Positions 8,943 to 17,952 of a stretch of 43,082 nt of DNA are shown piece by piece (within the stretch, counting starts at the first letter, position 1; each line of letters starts with the position of its first letter). This stretch comes from Rhodospirillaceae bacterium. GTDB taxonomy: Bacteria; Pseudomonadota; Alphaproteobacteria; MPNO01; UBA2964. A model generated the notes under the pieces. That model was not told where the DNA came from and made no database searches. It was given only the letters and a program-made list of their open reading frames with translations. The stretch is taken from the NCBI GenBank assembly GCA_002712335.1, contig PATI01000051.1:11178-54259 (forward strand), written 5' to 3'. Position numbers and translations under genes: made by a program.

Positions 8943-9737
8943 TCAATCCACATTAATTCTCTTTGATTGCAGCATGATGACCACAATAAAGGCGGAGACA
9001 GATGCAAATAAATGTTTGAGTGTATGCCCACTTACTGTACCGAGAAATAAATCGTATATCCAGTAATCGAGTTTTTCCAGCAATAGCGCGAAAGTGTAAC
9101 ACACCACAATCCAGAATAAATACTTGCCGTTGGTGTAATTCCAACGAGGATAGAATTTACACACTAAGGGTAAGATTAGAATGGGAAAAAATTGGATAAA
9201 ACCGTAAAATCTCAGATCTCCGCTTCCCTGCGCTTCCGTGACAGCCCAATAAATTACACTAACTGCACCCAGTAAAACGCTTAGTGGTAACAACCATTTA
9301 ACCAAGGCAGGTTGCCTGAGGCGGTCGGTGAGGCAGGCAACAAAGAAACCCATGAATGCGATTGTCATTGGTAACCGATCCCAAAATAGGCGTTCATTAT
9401 CAGGAGACCAGTGATAGTAGCCGGAGCCAATGCTAACCATAAAAATACCAATATAAAAAACAACGTAGGGCCATTTATGGATTCCAGATATGAAAAGTTC
9501 ATTTCCTTTTGGACCCAACGTGATCCAAAGGCCCCAAGATCCAATGATGGCGAATGCTATGTTCGATGCGGTATTCCCAAAATTTAAAATGCCAAGGCAG
9601 GTTCTAGTGTCTGCAAATAGGTGAAAATTAGGATCTTGGGGAATAGGATCTATTAATAGCGTTCCAACCAAGCCCAACAAGGATATAAAAAGTAATAATA
9701 AACCTTTTCCGCAACGCATTGAGCCTAGGGGTTTCAT
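8943..9737 (-). CDS. Ceramidase-like CREST-family integral membrane hydrolase
   Basis: A 264-residue protein with about seven hydrophobic segments. It matches the alkaline ceramidase / CREST superfamily of membrane zinc hydrolases. The diagnostic residues are present: Ser105 and His109 in GSGYYHWSPD, Asp120 in FWDRLPMTI, and His238/His242 in GHTLKHLF, the expected zinc ligands and catalytic serine. Known members hydrolyse ceramide-type amides; bacterial homologues are mostly uncharacterised. The start overlaps the EutA stop by ATGA, implying coupled translation. Pairing with EutA and a Rieske oxygenase is unusual. An amidohydrolase acting on a membrane N-acyl lipid is possible but unproven. 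Confidence 0.8.
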   Translation of the reverse strand: MKPLGSMRCGKGLLLLFISLLGLVGTLLIDPIPQDPNFHLFADTRTCLGILNFGNTASNIAFAIIGSWGLWITLGPKGNELFISGIHKWPYVVFYIGIFMVSIGSGYYHWSPDNERLFWDRLPMTIAFMGFFVACLTDRLRQPALVKWLLPLSVLLGAVSVIYWAVTEAQGSGDLRFYGFIQFFPILILPLVCKFYPRWNYTNGKYLFWIVVCYTFALLLEKLDYWIYDLFLGTVSGHTLKHLFASVSAFIVVIMLQSKRINVD

Positions 9738-11257
9738 TTTTTTTTCACTTTATCTCCTAATTGAGTATCTGTTGGAAATAAAAGTGATTTAATTACTATC
9801 GGGACGGCCCCGGTAGCGGGTATCACATTGCCAATGTCTATGTAATCAAATTCCTCAAGAATAATTCCATCAATCGACAAAATTTTATTTTCGAGTTTCA
9901 TTTCCTCGGTGGCATGAAAACCAAATACTCTTCCGATATCTTTTTCACAAACGAGTATAATTGGTTTTTCCTTAAGTATTAGACCGGAAAGTCCGTCCCT
10001 TATCCCTGATAAAAAGTTATCAATCCGCTGGTAACTTGCTGAACCGAACCAGTCGAAGCAAATGGCTAACGGTTGATCAGTATTTGATAGACCAAGACGC
10101 TTTAATGCATCTCCAACTTGTGTTGAAATTTTTGAGGAGCTTATCACTTCGGAATCTAAAGAAAATTCTGGTTTAATTACCGGGATATTTCTTAAGGGCA
10201 GTAGATTGTCATCTGATACCATTATTGTTGTGCCAGATAATTGAATTGTATATTGAGATGCTCCGACAACTGTTGCCCTAATATTTTCGACGGGTGGCAT
10301 TATCTTGTAATCATCGATTTCTATACGTTTACGTATAGAACATGCTAGGTAAGGACCTAGGTCGCCAAAACTTTTTGTCTCATATCCGTATATGAACTCC
10401 GAGACACCTCCTGAAAATGTTATCGCATCAATGTTCTTGTCATATTTAATTGAGGGAAGGCGCAGTAATTTCTCGGTGTCTTTTGTCGGTTTTTGACATT
10501 TAATTATTTCCATCAAACTGTCTGTCATAATTTCAGAGATCTTATGGCAGGCCTGACTAGAAATCTTCTTTCCTATTGATAAGTCAATTTTTGCCTTGTC
10601 AGCGAAGTGTTTTCCGGACTCCTCTATTCGGGTAACTATATTGTTGGAATCGAATGAGATAATACGCGCTCCTATATCTATGGCGGTAAGGCCGGAAATC
10701 TGGCCGCGGTCACAAATTGAAAATTTGGTGGTTCCGCCTCCGATATCTATATTCATCACTACTACCCCTACTTCTCTGGAGTTTACAATAGCTCCAGAAC
10801 CGTATGCGGCCATCGCAGCCTCCATCTTGTCGCCGGCGGAAACAGAGACAAACTTGCCAGTTTCAACCGCAAAGAGCTCACCTATCGCTCGGGAATTATG
10901 GCGACGAACCGCTAAGCCGGTTAAAATTAACGCCCCCGTATCGATGTCTTCAGGACGCAGTTGGGCAGATCTGTACTGCCCACTTATATATTTTCCAAGT
11001 TTTTTTGCATCGATAGTAAAGTCATCGGAATAGGGTGTTAAGAAGATATCGGAGTCGTAAATAACCTGGCGTTCAGTGGTTATATATCGACCATCTTTTA
11101 GTTCCATTTTTAGGCGCGAAAATACAAGGTGTGTAGTCGATGATCCGATATCAACGCCGACACTCAGCAGTGAAGTTTTATCGACGCTTTGAAGGTTTCG
11201 TTCTGTTTCGGCAAAAATTATTCGGCCGCCCTCATCTTCTCCTGTCACGTCATTCAA
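9734..11257 (-). CDS. eutA: EutA-type ethanolamine ammonia-lyase reactivating factor homologue
   Basis: A 507-residue actin-fold ATPase homologous to EutA, which exchanges damaged cobalamin out of ethanolamine ammonia-lyase. Recognisable parts are phosphate loop 1 DIGSSTTHL (36-44), DIGGGTTKF (171-179), FSGGVSEF (281-288), the LPLRNIPV-like segment in the second half, and a C-terminal YIDIG...GAVPIVIKSL block. It is about 40 residues longer than enterobacterial EutA. The start appears to be TTG at 11257; no ATG is available nearby. EutB, EutC and other eut genes are absent from the window. It sits 18 bases after the bicupin gene and overlaps the ceramidase-like gene. It may reactivate a lyase encoded elsewhere or a different B12 enzyme. 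Homology is clear; the partner is unknown. Confidence 0.85.
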   Translation of the reverse strand: MNDVTGEDEGGRIIFAETERNLQSVDKTSLLSVGVDIGSSTTHLVFSRLKMELKDGRYITTERQVIYDSDIFLTPYSDDFTIDAKKLGKYISGQYRSAQLRPEDIDTGALILTGLAVRRHNSRAIGELFAVETGKFVSVSAGDKMEAAMAAYGSGAIVNSREVGVVVMNIDIGGGTTKFSICDRGQISGLTAIDIGARIISFDSNNIVTRIEESGKHFADKAKIDLSIGKKISSQACHKISEIMTDSLMEIIKCQKPTKDTEKLLRLPSIKYDKNIDAITFSGGVSEFIYGYETKSFGDLGPYLACSIRKRIEIDDYKIMPPVENIRATVVGASQYTIQLSGTTIMVSDDNLLPLRNIPVIKPEFSLDSEVISSSKISTQVGDALKRLGLSNTDQPLAICFDWFGSASYQRIDNFLSGIRDGLSGLILKEKPIILVCEKDIGRVFGFHATEEMKLENKILSIDGIILEEFDYIDIGNVIPATGAVPIVIKSLLFPTDTQLGDKVKKK

Positions 11258-11275
11258 CCCTATTTATTTAACCTA

Positions 11276-12502
11276 TTAGCCGCCGGCAAATGAGTAGGTT
11301 GTATTCTTATCATAAAACTTATTTTCCATGCGGTTCTTGGTTCCTACTGCTTTAATTGCATCAATGTATGACTCTCTCACATGGGGATCTTCGAGATGAT
11401 ATGGTATGGAGGCACCTCCCGGGTAAGTGACGTCTACCATGCCCGGGTCAACGACATTTTCTCCTGGTATACCAGCCTGTTGTGCTAGGTGGTTATTTGG
11501 TCCATACCATCCCAAAAGTCGCAGCGGTGTCTCGCCTGTAGAAAAATGCTGATGAAACCAATCTCCTTCCATAGGGGCAGCTGAAATCATGCTTATTTCA
11601 TTGTATTCCTGTCTTAGCACGTTGTCTCCTTGTTCATTTTCCCAAGGGGTCGGGCCTATTTCCTGCGGCCAGGTATACGAGTAACCCTTGCCTCCAATAC
11701 ATATGAAAGCTGCAGCTGTTCCAGGTGAATATGCTCTGGAATAACGACCAGCGGGGTGTTCGCTTATGTACTGGTAAAAGACGTTCTCGGCCATCTGTGG
11801 TTCCATGCGACGATAGCCGGGGGTGCGTCGGTTGTCCAAATATAGTTCAGTTGTAAAAACATCGGCCACCACATTTGTACGACAAAGAGCTAGACCACGC
11901 GCTGGATCCGGGCGCAGTCCTTGAGCAGGTTTGAAATTATTTCCTGACGGATCGTATCGCGTTGTAAGATGGATGGATGAGCCAAATATAATGTTTTCAT
12001 CCCTAATTAAATTCAACATGTTCGGAGCAGTTGTACCAGCCAATAGAAGCGCAGGATTAGAGGACGAATTCACAATTCGATGATTAACATTCATGGGTAT
12101 TGTAAATAGGGTTCCTTTACTCCATTCAAATATTTCTGGTTTGTTATGATTTTCTATCCATATTTCTGTTGTGCCCCTACCTTCGAGAACAAGATATATC
12201 TCTTCATAAAGGTGTCGTTCCTCATTTAACGATTCACTTCCGGGGACCTGAACAAGATAACTTCCCCATTTTCCTTCCGTTCCAAACAATTGAATAAAAC
12301 AACCATGCCCTCCCATACGTTCCCAACGGCGCATTGGTAAATTGAAAATATTTGAAATTCCAACTTCTCTTACAATTGGAACTCCCTGTGCTTCCATAAA
12401 ATAGTCGTAGGGGGTCGCCAAGCGAGGCCAGGATGGGGTGCCTGCGTAAAGATCTTTTCCGGGTTCGTGCCAATGCGGATCTCCTGCAACATCATGGGGC
12501 AT
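11276..12502 (-). CDS. Bicupin protein (copy 1), N-terminal metal site retained
   Basis: A 408-residue two-cupin protein. The N-terminal cupin (about 95-180) keeps His and Glu in RHLYEEIYLVLEGRG and His in LFTIPMNVNHRIVN, so it can hold a metal. The C-terminal cupin (about 245-345) has lost its first motif: the segment aligned to AHRHAAGTH of the paralogue at 16187 reads AYSPGTAAA, though WFHQHF remains. It is a distant full-length paralogue of that gene, sharing F-E-W, LFTIP and FHQHF landmarks. Bicupins include aromatic dioxygenases and isomerases, and no specific activity can be assigned. The ATG follows GAGGAA. It is the first gene of the EutA operon and diverges from the SDR gene. Confidence 0.78.
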   Translation of the reverse strand: MPHDVAGDPHWHEPGKDLYAGTPSWPRLATPYDYFMEAQGVPIVREVGISNIFNLPMRRWERMGGHGCFIQLFGTEGKWGSYLVQVPGSESLNEERHLYEEIYLVLEGRGTTEIWIENHNKPEIFEWSKGTLFTIPMNVNHRIVNSSSNPALLLAGTTAPNMLNLIRDENIIFGSSIHLTTRYDPSGNNFKPAQGLRPDPARGLALCRTNVVADVFTTELYLDNRRTPGYRRMEPQMAENVFYQYISEHPAGRYSRAYSPGTAAAFICIGGKGYSYTWPQEIGPTPWENEQGDNVLRQEYNEISMISAAPMEGDWFHQHFSTGETPLRLLGWYGPNNHLAQQAGIPGENVVDPGMVDVTYPGGASIPYHLEDPHVRESYIDAIKAVGTKNRMENKFYDKNTTYSFAGG

Positions 12503-12664
12503 AATTTCCTCTTAATCCAAAATAAACTTTGCTGAGAAACAAAGCCTGAAAATGCTCAAAGGCACAGCGAGTGTCAAGGAAGAGGGGAAATATTACATTT
12601 TATTTCTATATAGAGAAAGAGATGCATAATGAAGCCACAGATAAAAAATTAAAGGAGTCAGGCT

Positions 12665-13447
12665 ATGTTATGGCTGAAAGACAAAGTTGCTCTTGTGACA
12701 GGTGCGGGCGAAGGCATTGGTAAAGCTATCGTTAAACGGTTTTTAGAGGAAGGAGTTTTGGGTGTGGCTGCCTTTGATATTAATCAACAAAGATTAAACG
12801 CCTTGAAAAAATCCTATGGTAATCGAATTTGCACTATATGTGGTGATGTTCAAAATATATCAGACAATAAAAAAGCAGTGGAGCAGGCTATCCGATCGTA
12901 CGGAAAATTAAATGTGTTAGTTGCTAATGCGGGCGTACGAGACGGACGAATACAACTAACCCAGATGAAAGAAAATGAGCTAACGAGCGGTTTTGACGAG
13001 GTTTTTGGAGTAAATGTAAAAGGGTATTTGGTAGCTGCGGCGACCGCACGCCAAGAACTCGCAAAAAATCGCGGTTCCATTATTTTCACACTTTCTACCT
13101 CTTCTTTCTACGTTGGGAGTGGCCCAATTTATACTGCCTCAAAACATGCAGCTCTGGGACTCATGAAATCATTATCATACGAGTTGGCCCCAGATATTCG
13201 AGTTAATGGAGTGGCTCCAAGCGGAACGCCTACGTCTTTTTCAGATGCTTATAACATGGCGGGTTTGGTTGAAGGAAAAGCCAAAATTTCTGGCCTACCG
13301 AACACTAATATTCTCCATCGTCAAACTGAACCAGCCGATCACGCAGGGGCATACGTATTACTCGCGTCTGATCAATCAGCGGTAATGACTGGTTCCGTCA
13401 TTAACAGTGATGCTGGAAGAGGAGTAACTCCTCATTCAACAAGCTAA
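12665..13447 (+). CDS. SDR oxidoreductase, cis-dihydrodiol dehydrogenase (BphB/HcaB)-like
   Basis: A 260-residue short-chain dehydrogenase. The cofactor loop is TGAGEGIG (12-19), with Asp38 ending the second strand, which favours NAD. NAG occurs at 88-90, and the catalytic residues are Ser144, Tyr156 and Lys160 (YTASK). Segments such as FDEVFGVNVKGY and SYELAPDIRVNGV closely resemble cis-2,3-dihydrodiol dehydrogenases of biphenyl and phenylpropionate pathways, which rearomatise products of Rieske dioxygenases. The start has AAAGGAG seven bases upstream. It stands alone on the plus strand and ends five bases from the convergent neighbour. It could act with the Rieske enzymes of the window, which is an inference. 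Confidence 0.87.
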   Translation: MLWLKDKVALVTGAGEGIGKAIVKRFLEEGVLGVAAFDINQQRLNALKKSYGNRICTICGDVQNISDNKKAVEQAIRSYGKLNVLVANAGVRDGRIQLTQMKENELTSGFDEVFGVNVKGYLVAAATARQELAKNRGSIIFTLSTSSFYVGSGPIYTASKHAALGLMKSLSYELAPDIRVNGVAPSGTPTSFSDAYNMAGLVEGKAKISGLPNTNILHRQTEPADHAGAYVLLASDQSAVMTGSVINSDAGRGVTPHSTS

Positions 13448-13452
13448 AATTG

Positions 13453-14820
13453 TTATCCCCAAGGATTTATTGCACCTTTGAGGGCTTCGTATCCTTCAAG
13501 GAACCCCGGACGATCACCTGCGTAAACTTTATCAAAGGTATCTAGAGCATTATCAAGAAAGCTCTTGAGTTTCTGATTTTCCTTATTTGCGTCAAGGTAC
13601 GCGTCACGGATCAGGACAAAATGAATTCTTGGGTCGTACGGCTGCTTGGTTCCACCTACCCACTCATCTCCATCTAGCAAGCGCAGCAACATAGCATCTG
13701 CCGAGCCGAGTGTTTGTTCGTGTATTGCCGGACCGGACATTCGATGCATCACCGAGGTCATGTCTCTGCCATTACCTGTGGTATACCCCATGTCTGTCCA
13801 CACCGTTCTCATATCAATATCTTTTCCAAGGTGTTTGGCGACAATTCCTCCAAAGGCCCGAAGTGGGTCGGAAATATCAGCCATTAAGTCCGTCAGGCGG
13901 TCTCCATCAAGATCTGTTGCGAGAACAATGCAGTCCCGTTTTTCGATCATGTCCCAAACGAGCAAACCATAATTTGTATCTGATATATGTTGTTCTATCC
14001 GACCACCCCAATTTTCCATTCCATCTTTAAAATCGGTTGGAAGAAGGGCAATAATCTTGTCAACTTCGACCTTAAACTCATCGTAAGGATCCACGGCATA
14101 TTTACGTCCCACTTCAAACTTAGTGCCTTGTAGTAGCCAACTGTGCAATCCTGCATTGATCCCGTCCTCTTGGGCCTGCGTAGGTTTTGTGGCTACCCTG
14201 CCGAGGTGACCGGTTTCGTGAACCATCTTTAGGAATAAACGGTTGGCATACGCCAGCTGAATTCCGGGGGTATTCATTTCCGAATGAATATGACCAGTTT
14301 GTGGATCGACGCCAAAGACCTTTTTGTCCTGGGAATAGGGTAAACACGGCATACATCGTACAGCCGTTATTGGGCCATACGGCCGGACATTGCAGTAAAC
14401 GCCGGCTTGTGTCCTTAGGGGCGCATTCCCAGATTTTCCCATGACTACGACTTTACCTCCCTGGCCGTCATTGACGTAAGCGTCTCCTGCTGTTGACCAT
14501 TTAATTGAAATGCATGGCATATTTCCAAACCAGCTGAGAGGATCCAAATTATGATCATGTCGGTATTGCGACCACATGGGTACGGCGTAAAAGGGAAGAC
14601 CCAATATATCTATCGCTGCCATAGTTCCCAAGAGGGCGAATGCATCTGTCATTGAGTGAGCGACTGGTTCCACACTGCCGTCATGATTCCCCCCTTGCCA
14701 GACTACCGCATCGGGGTAACCATTTGGTCGGACATCTGTAGGTTGGTATAAGTCATTGAGGAGGCTAAACAAATTTCCTCCCTCAGCTTCGGTTCGAGCA
14801 ATTTTCATCAGGTCGAGCAT
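13453..14820 (-). CDS. Unrecognised 455-residue protein
   Basis: I cannot assign a family. The reading frame is long and well formed with an AGAGG ribosome site before the ATG. The protein appears soluble: no signal peptide and no membrane segments. Notable features are a His- and Asp-containing N-terminal half (QGGNHDGSVEPVAHS, YRHDHNLDP), a paired-cysteine segment RCMPCLPYSQ around residue 160, a KMVHETGHLGRV stretch near 200, and DLDGDRLTDLMADISDP in the middle. The clustered His, Asp and Cys suggest a metal or cofactor site, but this is speculation. It is the last gene of the TTT-bicupin-DadA-like minus-strand run, 108 bases after the FAD oxidoreductase, so it probably acts on the same imported compound. 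Confidence 0.6.
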   Translation of the reverse strand: MLDLMKIARTEAEGGNLFSLLNDLYQPTDVRPNGYPDAVVWQGGNHDGSVEPVAHSMTDAFALLGTMAAIDILGLPFYAVPMWSQYRHDHNLDPLSWFGNMPCISIKWSTAGDAYVNDGQGGKVVVMGKSGNAPLRTQAGVYCNVRPYGPITAVRCMPCLPYSQDKKVFGVDPQTGHIHSEMNTPGIQLAYANRLFLKMVHETGHLGRVATKPTQAQEDGINAGLHSWLLQGTKFEVGRKYAVDPYDEFKVEVDKIIALLPTDFKDGMENWGGRIEQHISDTNYGLLVWDMIEKRDCIVLATDLDGDRLTDLMADISDPLRAFGGIVAKHLGKDIDMRTVWTDMGYTTGNGRDMTSVMHRMSGPAIHEQTLGSADAMLLRLLDGDEWVGGTKQPYDPRIHFVLIRDAYLDANKENQKLKSFLDNALDTFDKVYAGDRPGFLEGYEALKGAINPWG

Positions 14821-14928
14821 GGGGGCCTCTTTTAGTTATAAAAGTCTGTTAAGGGGCATTTTCAATGCTCCATTAAAATTGGCCTAAACATGCTGACTTG
14901 GAGCCTTCCTGTAAAGGGGCAGTTGTCG

Positions 14929-16173
14929 TTAAATTTTAAATCGGTCTGCACGAAATGGGGATGGGTCAATACTGGGCGTCACACCATGCATTAAATCCGC
15001 TAAAATTATAGCACTGCCAGCAGATGTGGATAGACCATTATGTTGGTGGCCAAAATTAAACCACAGCTCATCGTGCCTACTTCCTTTGTCAATTATCGGA
15101 AGACTGTCGACGAGTGTAGGGCGTCGTCCCATCCAGGCACTATCCTCCAATTCGGCGCCTAATGATAGAGCTTCCCGAGCTGAGTGAATAGAGTTTCTGA
15201 TCTGTTTCTCATCCACCTTCGCGTCCCTACCATTAAGCTCCACTCCGGACGTTATCCTTACCCCCTTTTTTTGGGGAGCCATGACATAGCCCCCATCAAC
15301 GTCGTGTACGACACGTTGTAGGCTTGCCCCTAATCCCGGGTTAAGGTGTATGTGGTAGCCTCTTTCCCAACCCATTGGTATTTTGTAACCCAGTTTCCCG
15401 GCGATTTCAGCTGACCAAGGTCCGGCTGCAATTACAACTTGATTTGCTTCCTGCATATGGTTGTTCTTCATTTCAACCTTCCAACCGTCTGAATAGGACA
15501 AAGTTGTTGCCGCGGCTTGCAATACCTTGCCCCCAAGTTTTTCGAATATCGAAAGGTAAGCATCACACAGCCCTGATGGGCTCGAGACACTGCATGCATC
15601 ATGCAGTAAGACACCATGTTTGAAAATTTGATTGAGTGAGGGTTCAAGATTTCTCAGTTGCTCAGAATTTAAAATGGTGTGACCTACGCCTGTTTTTTTG
15701 AAAACTCTAAGCTCCATGTCATAGGATTTGAAGCTTGCTTCGCTGCGGAATACCTTTAGCCACCCGGTTTTTCTTAATAAACTATCGGCATTTGCTTCCC
15801 GAATGAGATCCAGATGAAGACTGAGTGAGAAAGACTGTAGACTTCGCAGAGCCCGACTACTGTGGTCAAGGTGTGAATCAGTACAATAACTGAGGAATTT
15901 GGTAACCCAGGGAACTGACTTTAAAATAAAACCTATATTATAGTTGAGTGCATTGCTCTTTTTGAGAATGAGCTTTGGAAGTTTTTTGCGAAGCCCGGGA
16001 TTGTTAGAAATTACAACCGAACCATCGGATAATACGCCAGAGTTGCCGTAAGATGTTTCTCTACCAGGTTTTTTCGGGTCGATAATTGTTACACTATTTC
16101 TACGTCTCTGCAGTTCAAGGGCGGTGGTAATACCGACAATGCCACCTCCAATAACAATAATACGTTTTGACAA
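14929..16173 (-). CDS. FAD-dependent oxidoreductase, DadA (D-amino-acid dehydrogenase)-like
   Basis: A 414-residue flavoprotein of the DAO/DadA superfamily. It opens with the FAD-binding Rossmann motif IVIGGGIVG (6-14) and an acidic strand end (IIDPKK). Residues about 235-245 (VVIAAGPWSAEIA) and the C-terminal GHQHNGLSTSAGSA segment complete the FAD site. It would deaminate or dehydrogenate an amino acid or a related secondary amine or hydroxy acid. The start is TTG at 16173, only 13 bases after the bicupin gene; no ATG is suitable. It is part of the TTT-transporter run, suggesting oxidation of the transported substrate. Family call secure, substrate open. Confidence 0.85.
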   Translation of the reverse strand: MSKRIIVIGGGIVGITTALELQRRRNSVTIIDPKKPGRETSYGNSGVLSDGSVVISNNPGLRKKLPKLILKKSNALNYNIGFILKSVPWVTKFLSYCTDSHLDHSSRALRSLQSFSLSLHLDLIREANADSLLRKTGWLKVFRSEASFKSYDMELRVFKKTGVGHTILNSEQLRNLEPSLNQIFKHGVLLHDACSVSSPSGLCDAYLSIFEKLGGKVLQAAATTLSYSDGWKVEMKNNHMQEANQVVIAAGPWSAEIAGKLGYKIPMGWERGYHIHLNPGLGASLQRVVHDVDGGYVMAPQKKGVRITSGVELNGRDAKVDEKQIRNSIHSAREALSLGAELEDSAWMGRRPTLVDSLPIIDKGSRHDELWFNFGHQHNGLSTSAGSAIILADLMHGVTPSIDPSPFRADRFKI

Positions 16174-16186
16174 ATTCTAATAAACC

Positions 16187-17407
16187 TTATATGGCAGGGC
16201 CAATTGACGGAGGCGTCTTGATGGGGCCTTCCAGTTCCTCTTGTGGCAGCGCCATTATGGCAGCCTCATCAAATACATCACCCATATTTGAACTAACCCC
16301 ATTTTCGGCTATTGCTTCCAGCCATTTACGATGAATGCGCGGGTCCTGGTCTACATATTCCACCTGACGTCCCCCTTCTTGAATGGAGGTGGCCCCCTTG
16401 CCCTCAGCACTCTTTCGTCTTAAGGCAATAAATGGATATCGACGGCTTCCCATACTGCATGCAAGATAGCGTGCGGGTTGATCACAGGTATTAAAATGCT
16501 GGTGAAACATCCAAAAAGGTGGGGTGTACATGAAACCATGTTCCCAGGGAAATTCCTTGAATGCCTCATCACCCTCATACCACAGAAGTGTGTAACCTGT
16601 CCCGCTTACCGCGTGGACGTGAGTTCCAGCTGCGTGTCTATGTGCCTTTTTGTAACGACCCATTGGTATTTCGGAGGAATGGGCATGCATTGTGCTGTCA
16701 GCTAGGATGAAAGAAACATTTAGAGACCCTTTTCCACGAGAGTCCATGGCGTAGAGTTTAAAATTTGTGAGATCATTAACGAAATTGGTTTCCCAAAGAT
16801 TAGCCTCAGCGACGTTGTCTCCTCGGTTGACCACTACATGATCTCCTTCGCCGTCAAAGTGCCTAGTGTCTCCCAGTCGCTCTGGGAATTCGAAATCATT
16901 ACCAAATACAAATTGCTCATTGTGAAAAAGGTTTAAGACCAACGGAGCATCATTAGTGCATGAGAGCCGTGCATTCTCTTGACCAGATCCATTAAAAATC
17001 TGATAGCTACAGTTTAACGGTATTGTAAAGAGGGCCTTTGGACCCCACTCGAAGGTTCGAGTTTCACCATCAGGGTTGGTAACAGTAGTTGATCCATATC
17101 CAGAGAGCACATAGAAAAATGCTTCGTAAAGGTGTTTGATAGGTGCTGACTTTTTGCTAGGAGCAATTTCAATTACGTAATTGGCCATGAAATCACCGCG
17201 ACCATGCGTGTGTGCGAAACAACCCCTAGCATCCCACCTGTCCCAAATACCTGTCTCAAGTTCGAGTAGGTTATGTCCAAAGTCAAGATGCACGGGTATA
17301 CCCTCGCCGTCTGACCAATTCACGTAAGGATCAACAAGGAACTTTTTACTTATATCAATTTCGGTAGTTGAATTATTCTTCGTATTTTTTTCGTCAGGCA
17401 TGCGCAT
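16187..17407 (-). CDS. Bicupin protein (copy 2), C-terminal metal site retained
   Basis: A 406-residue two-cupin protein, a distant paralogue of the gene at 11276. In the N-terminal cupin the motif Glu is replaced (HLYEAFFYVLSG) and the second-motif His is Tyr (IPLNCSYQIFN). The C-terminal cupin keeps GRYKKAHRHAAGTHVH and WMFHQHFN, a His-rich metal site. The two copies therefore retain opposite metal centres. An ATG at 17401 has the better ribosome-site spacing (AGGGG then six bases) and may be the real start. It lies 55 bases after tctB and 13 bases before the DadA-like gene. It is probably a metal-dependent oxygenase or isomerase in the same pathway; the reaction is unknown. Confidence 0.78.
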   Translation of the reverse strand: MRMPDEKNTKNNSTTEIDISKKFLVDPYVNWSDGEGIPVHLDFGHNLLELETGIWDRWDARGCFAHTHGRGDFMANYVIEIAPSKKSAPIKHLYEAFFYVLSGYGSTTVTNPDGETRTFEWGPKALFTIPLNCSYQIFNGSGQENARLSCTNDAPLVLNLFHNEQFVFGNDFEFPERLGDTRHFDGEGDHVVVNRGDNVAEANLWETNFVNDLTNFKLYAMDSRGKGSLNVSFILADSTMHAHSSEIPMGRYKKAHRHAAGTHVHAVSGTGYTLLWYEGDEAFKEFPWEHGFMYTPPFWMFHQHFNTCDQPARYLACSMGSRRYPFIALRRKSAEGKGATSIQEGGRQVEYVDQDPRIHRKWLEAIAENGVSSNMGDVFDEAAIMALPQEELEGPIKTPPSIGPAI

Positions 17408-17462
17408 CCCCTACAGGAAATAATTTAAGAGTTAATGTGATCGCGGAGGTTGGAAGATAACC

Positions 17463-17951
17463 CTAGATCAAGCCTGCCCATTCTAGCAGTAGTCCCGGTG
17501 GGAAGGGAAGATGCAGAAGGTGCCCAAATATATACCAAGTAGCAAAGCCGGTCCCGCTTGGTAATAAAATTGTCATTACCAATGTTTCCTTATGGCGGAG
17601 CATATAAGCGAGAACCATTAACGGTATCGCTATATAAAAACCAATTAACCATAGCAAAACAGCAAAGCCATACATCCAGCCGAATACCTCAAGTGCACGA
17701 CGTTTGCCAACTTTTGATGCTTCTTCATCAGTGAAGTCAATATCCACGCCAGTTTGATCTGTTTCCGATTTGGACGGTGGTAGAATTTCCCGAAAAAGCT
17801 GATAGGTGAGCAGAACCAATGCTATAATACCAATAGTCCATGGGTACAACTTTGCTTCTAAAGGCATATCAGAAGACGAAACAACTACATAGGCGAACAG
17901 ACCGATAAAAGCTAATGTAAGCGCTGATCTGGGTTGAAATCGTAAGCCCAT
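17463..17951 (-). CDS. tctB: TctB-type small membrane subunit of tripartite tricarboxylate transporter
   Basis: A 162-residue, four-helix TctB protein starting at ATG 17951 (MGLRFQPRSALTLAFIG). A longer frame to 18017 would overlap tctA and is unlikely. Hydrophobic stretches lie near residues 12-28, 42-58, and two between about 100 and 155, with a charged loop between (TDEEASKVGKRR). It starts one base after the tctA stop, so translation is coupled. TctB is the poorly conserved helper of TctA in sodium-coupled uptake of carboxylates presented by TctC. Confidence 0.88.
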   Translation of the reverse strand: MGLRFQPRSALTLAFIGLFAYVVVSSSDMPLEAKLYPWTIGIIALVLLTYQLFREILPPSKSETDQTGVDIDFTDEEASKVGKRRALEVFGWMYGFAVLLWLIGFYIAIPLMVLAYMLRHKETLVMTILLPSGTGFATWYIFGHLLHLPFPPGLLLEWAGLI

Positions 17952-17952
17952 A

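Noticed and set aside
10596..11033. 145-codon open frame on the plus strand
   Set aside because: Antisense to the conserved ATPase region of EutA; Pro/Ser-rich shadow composition.
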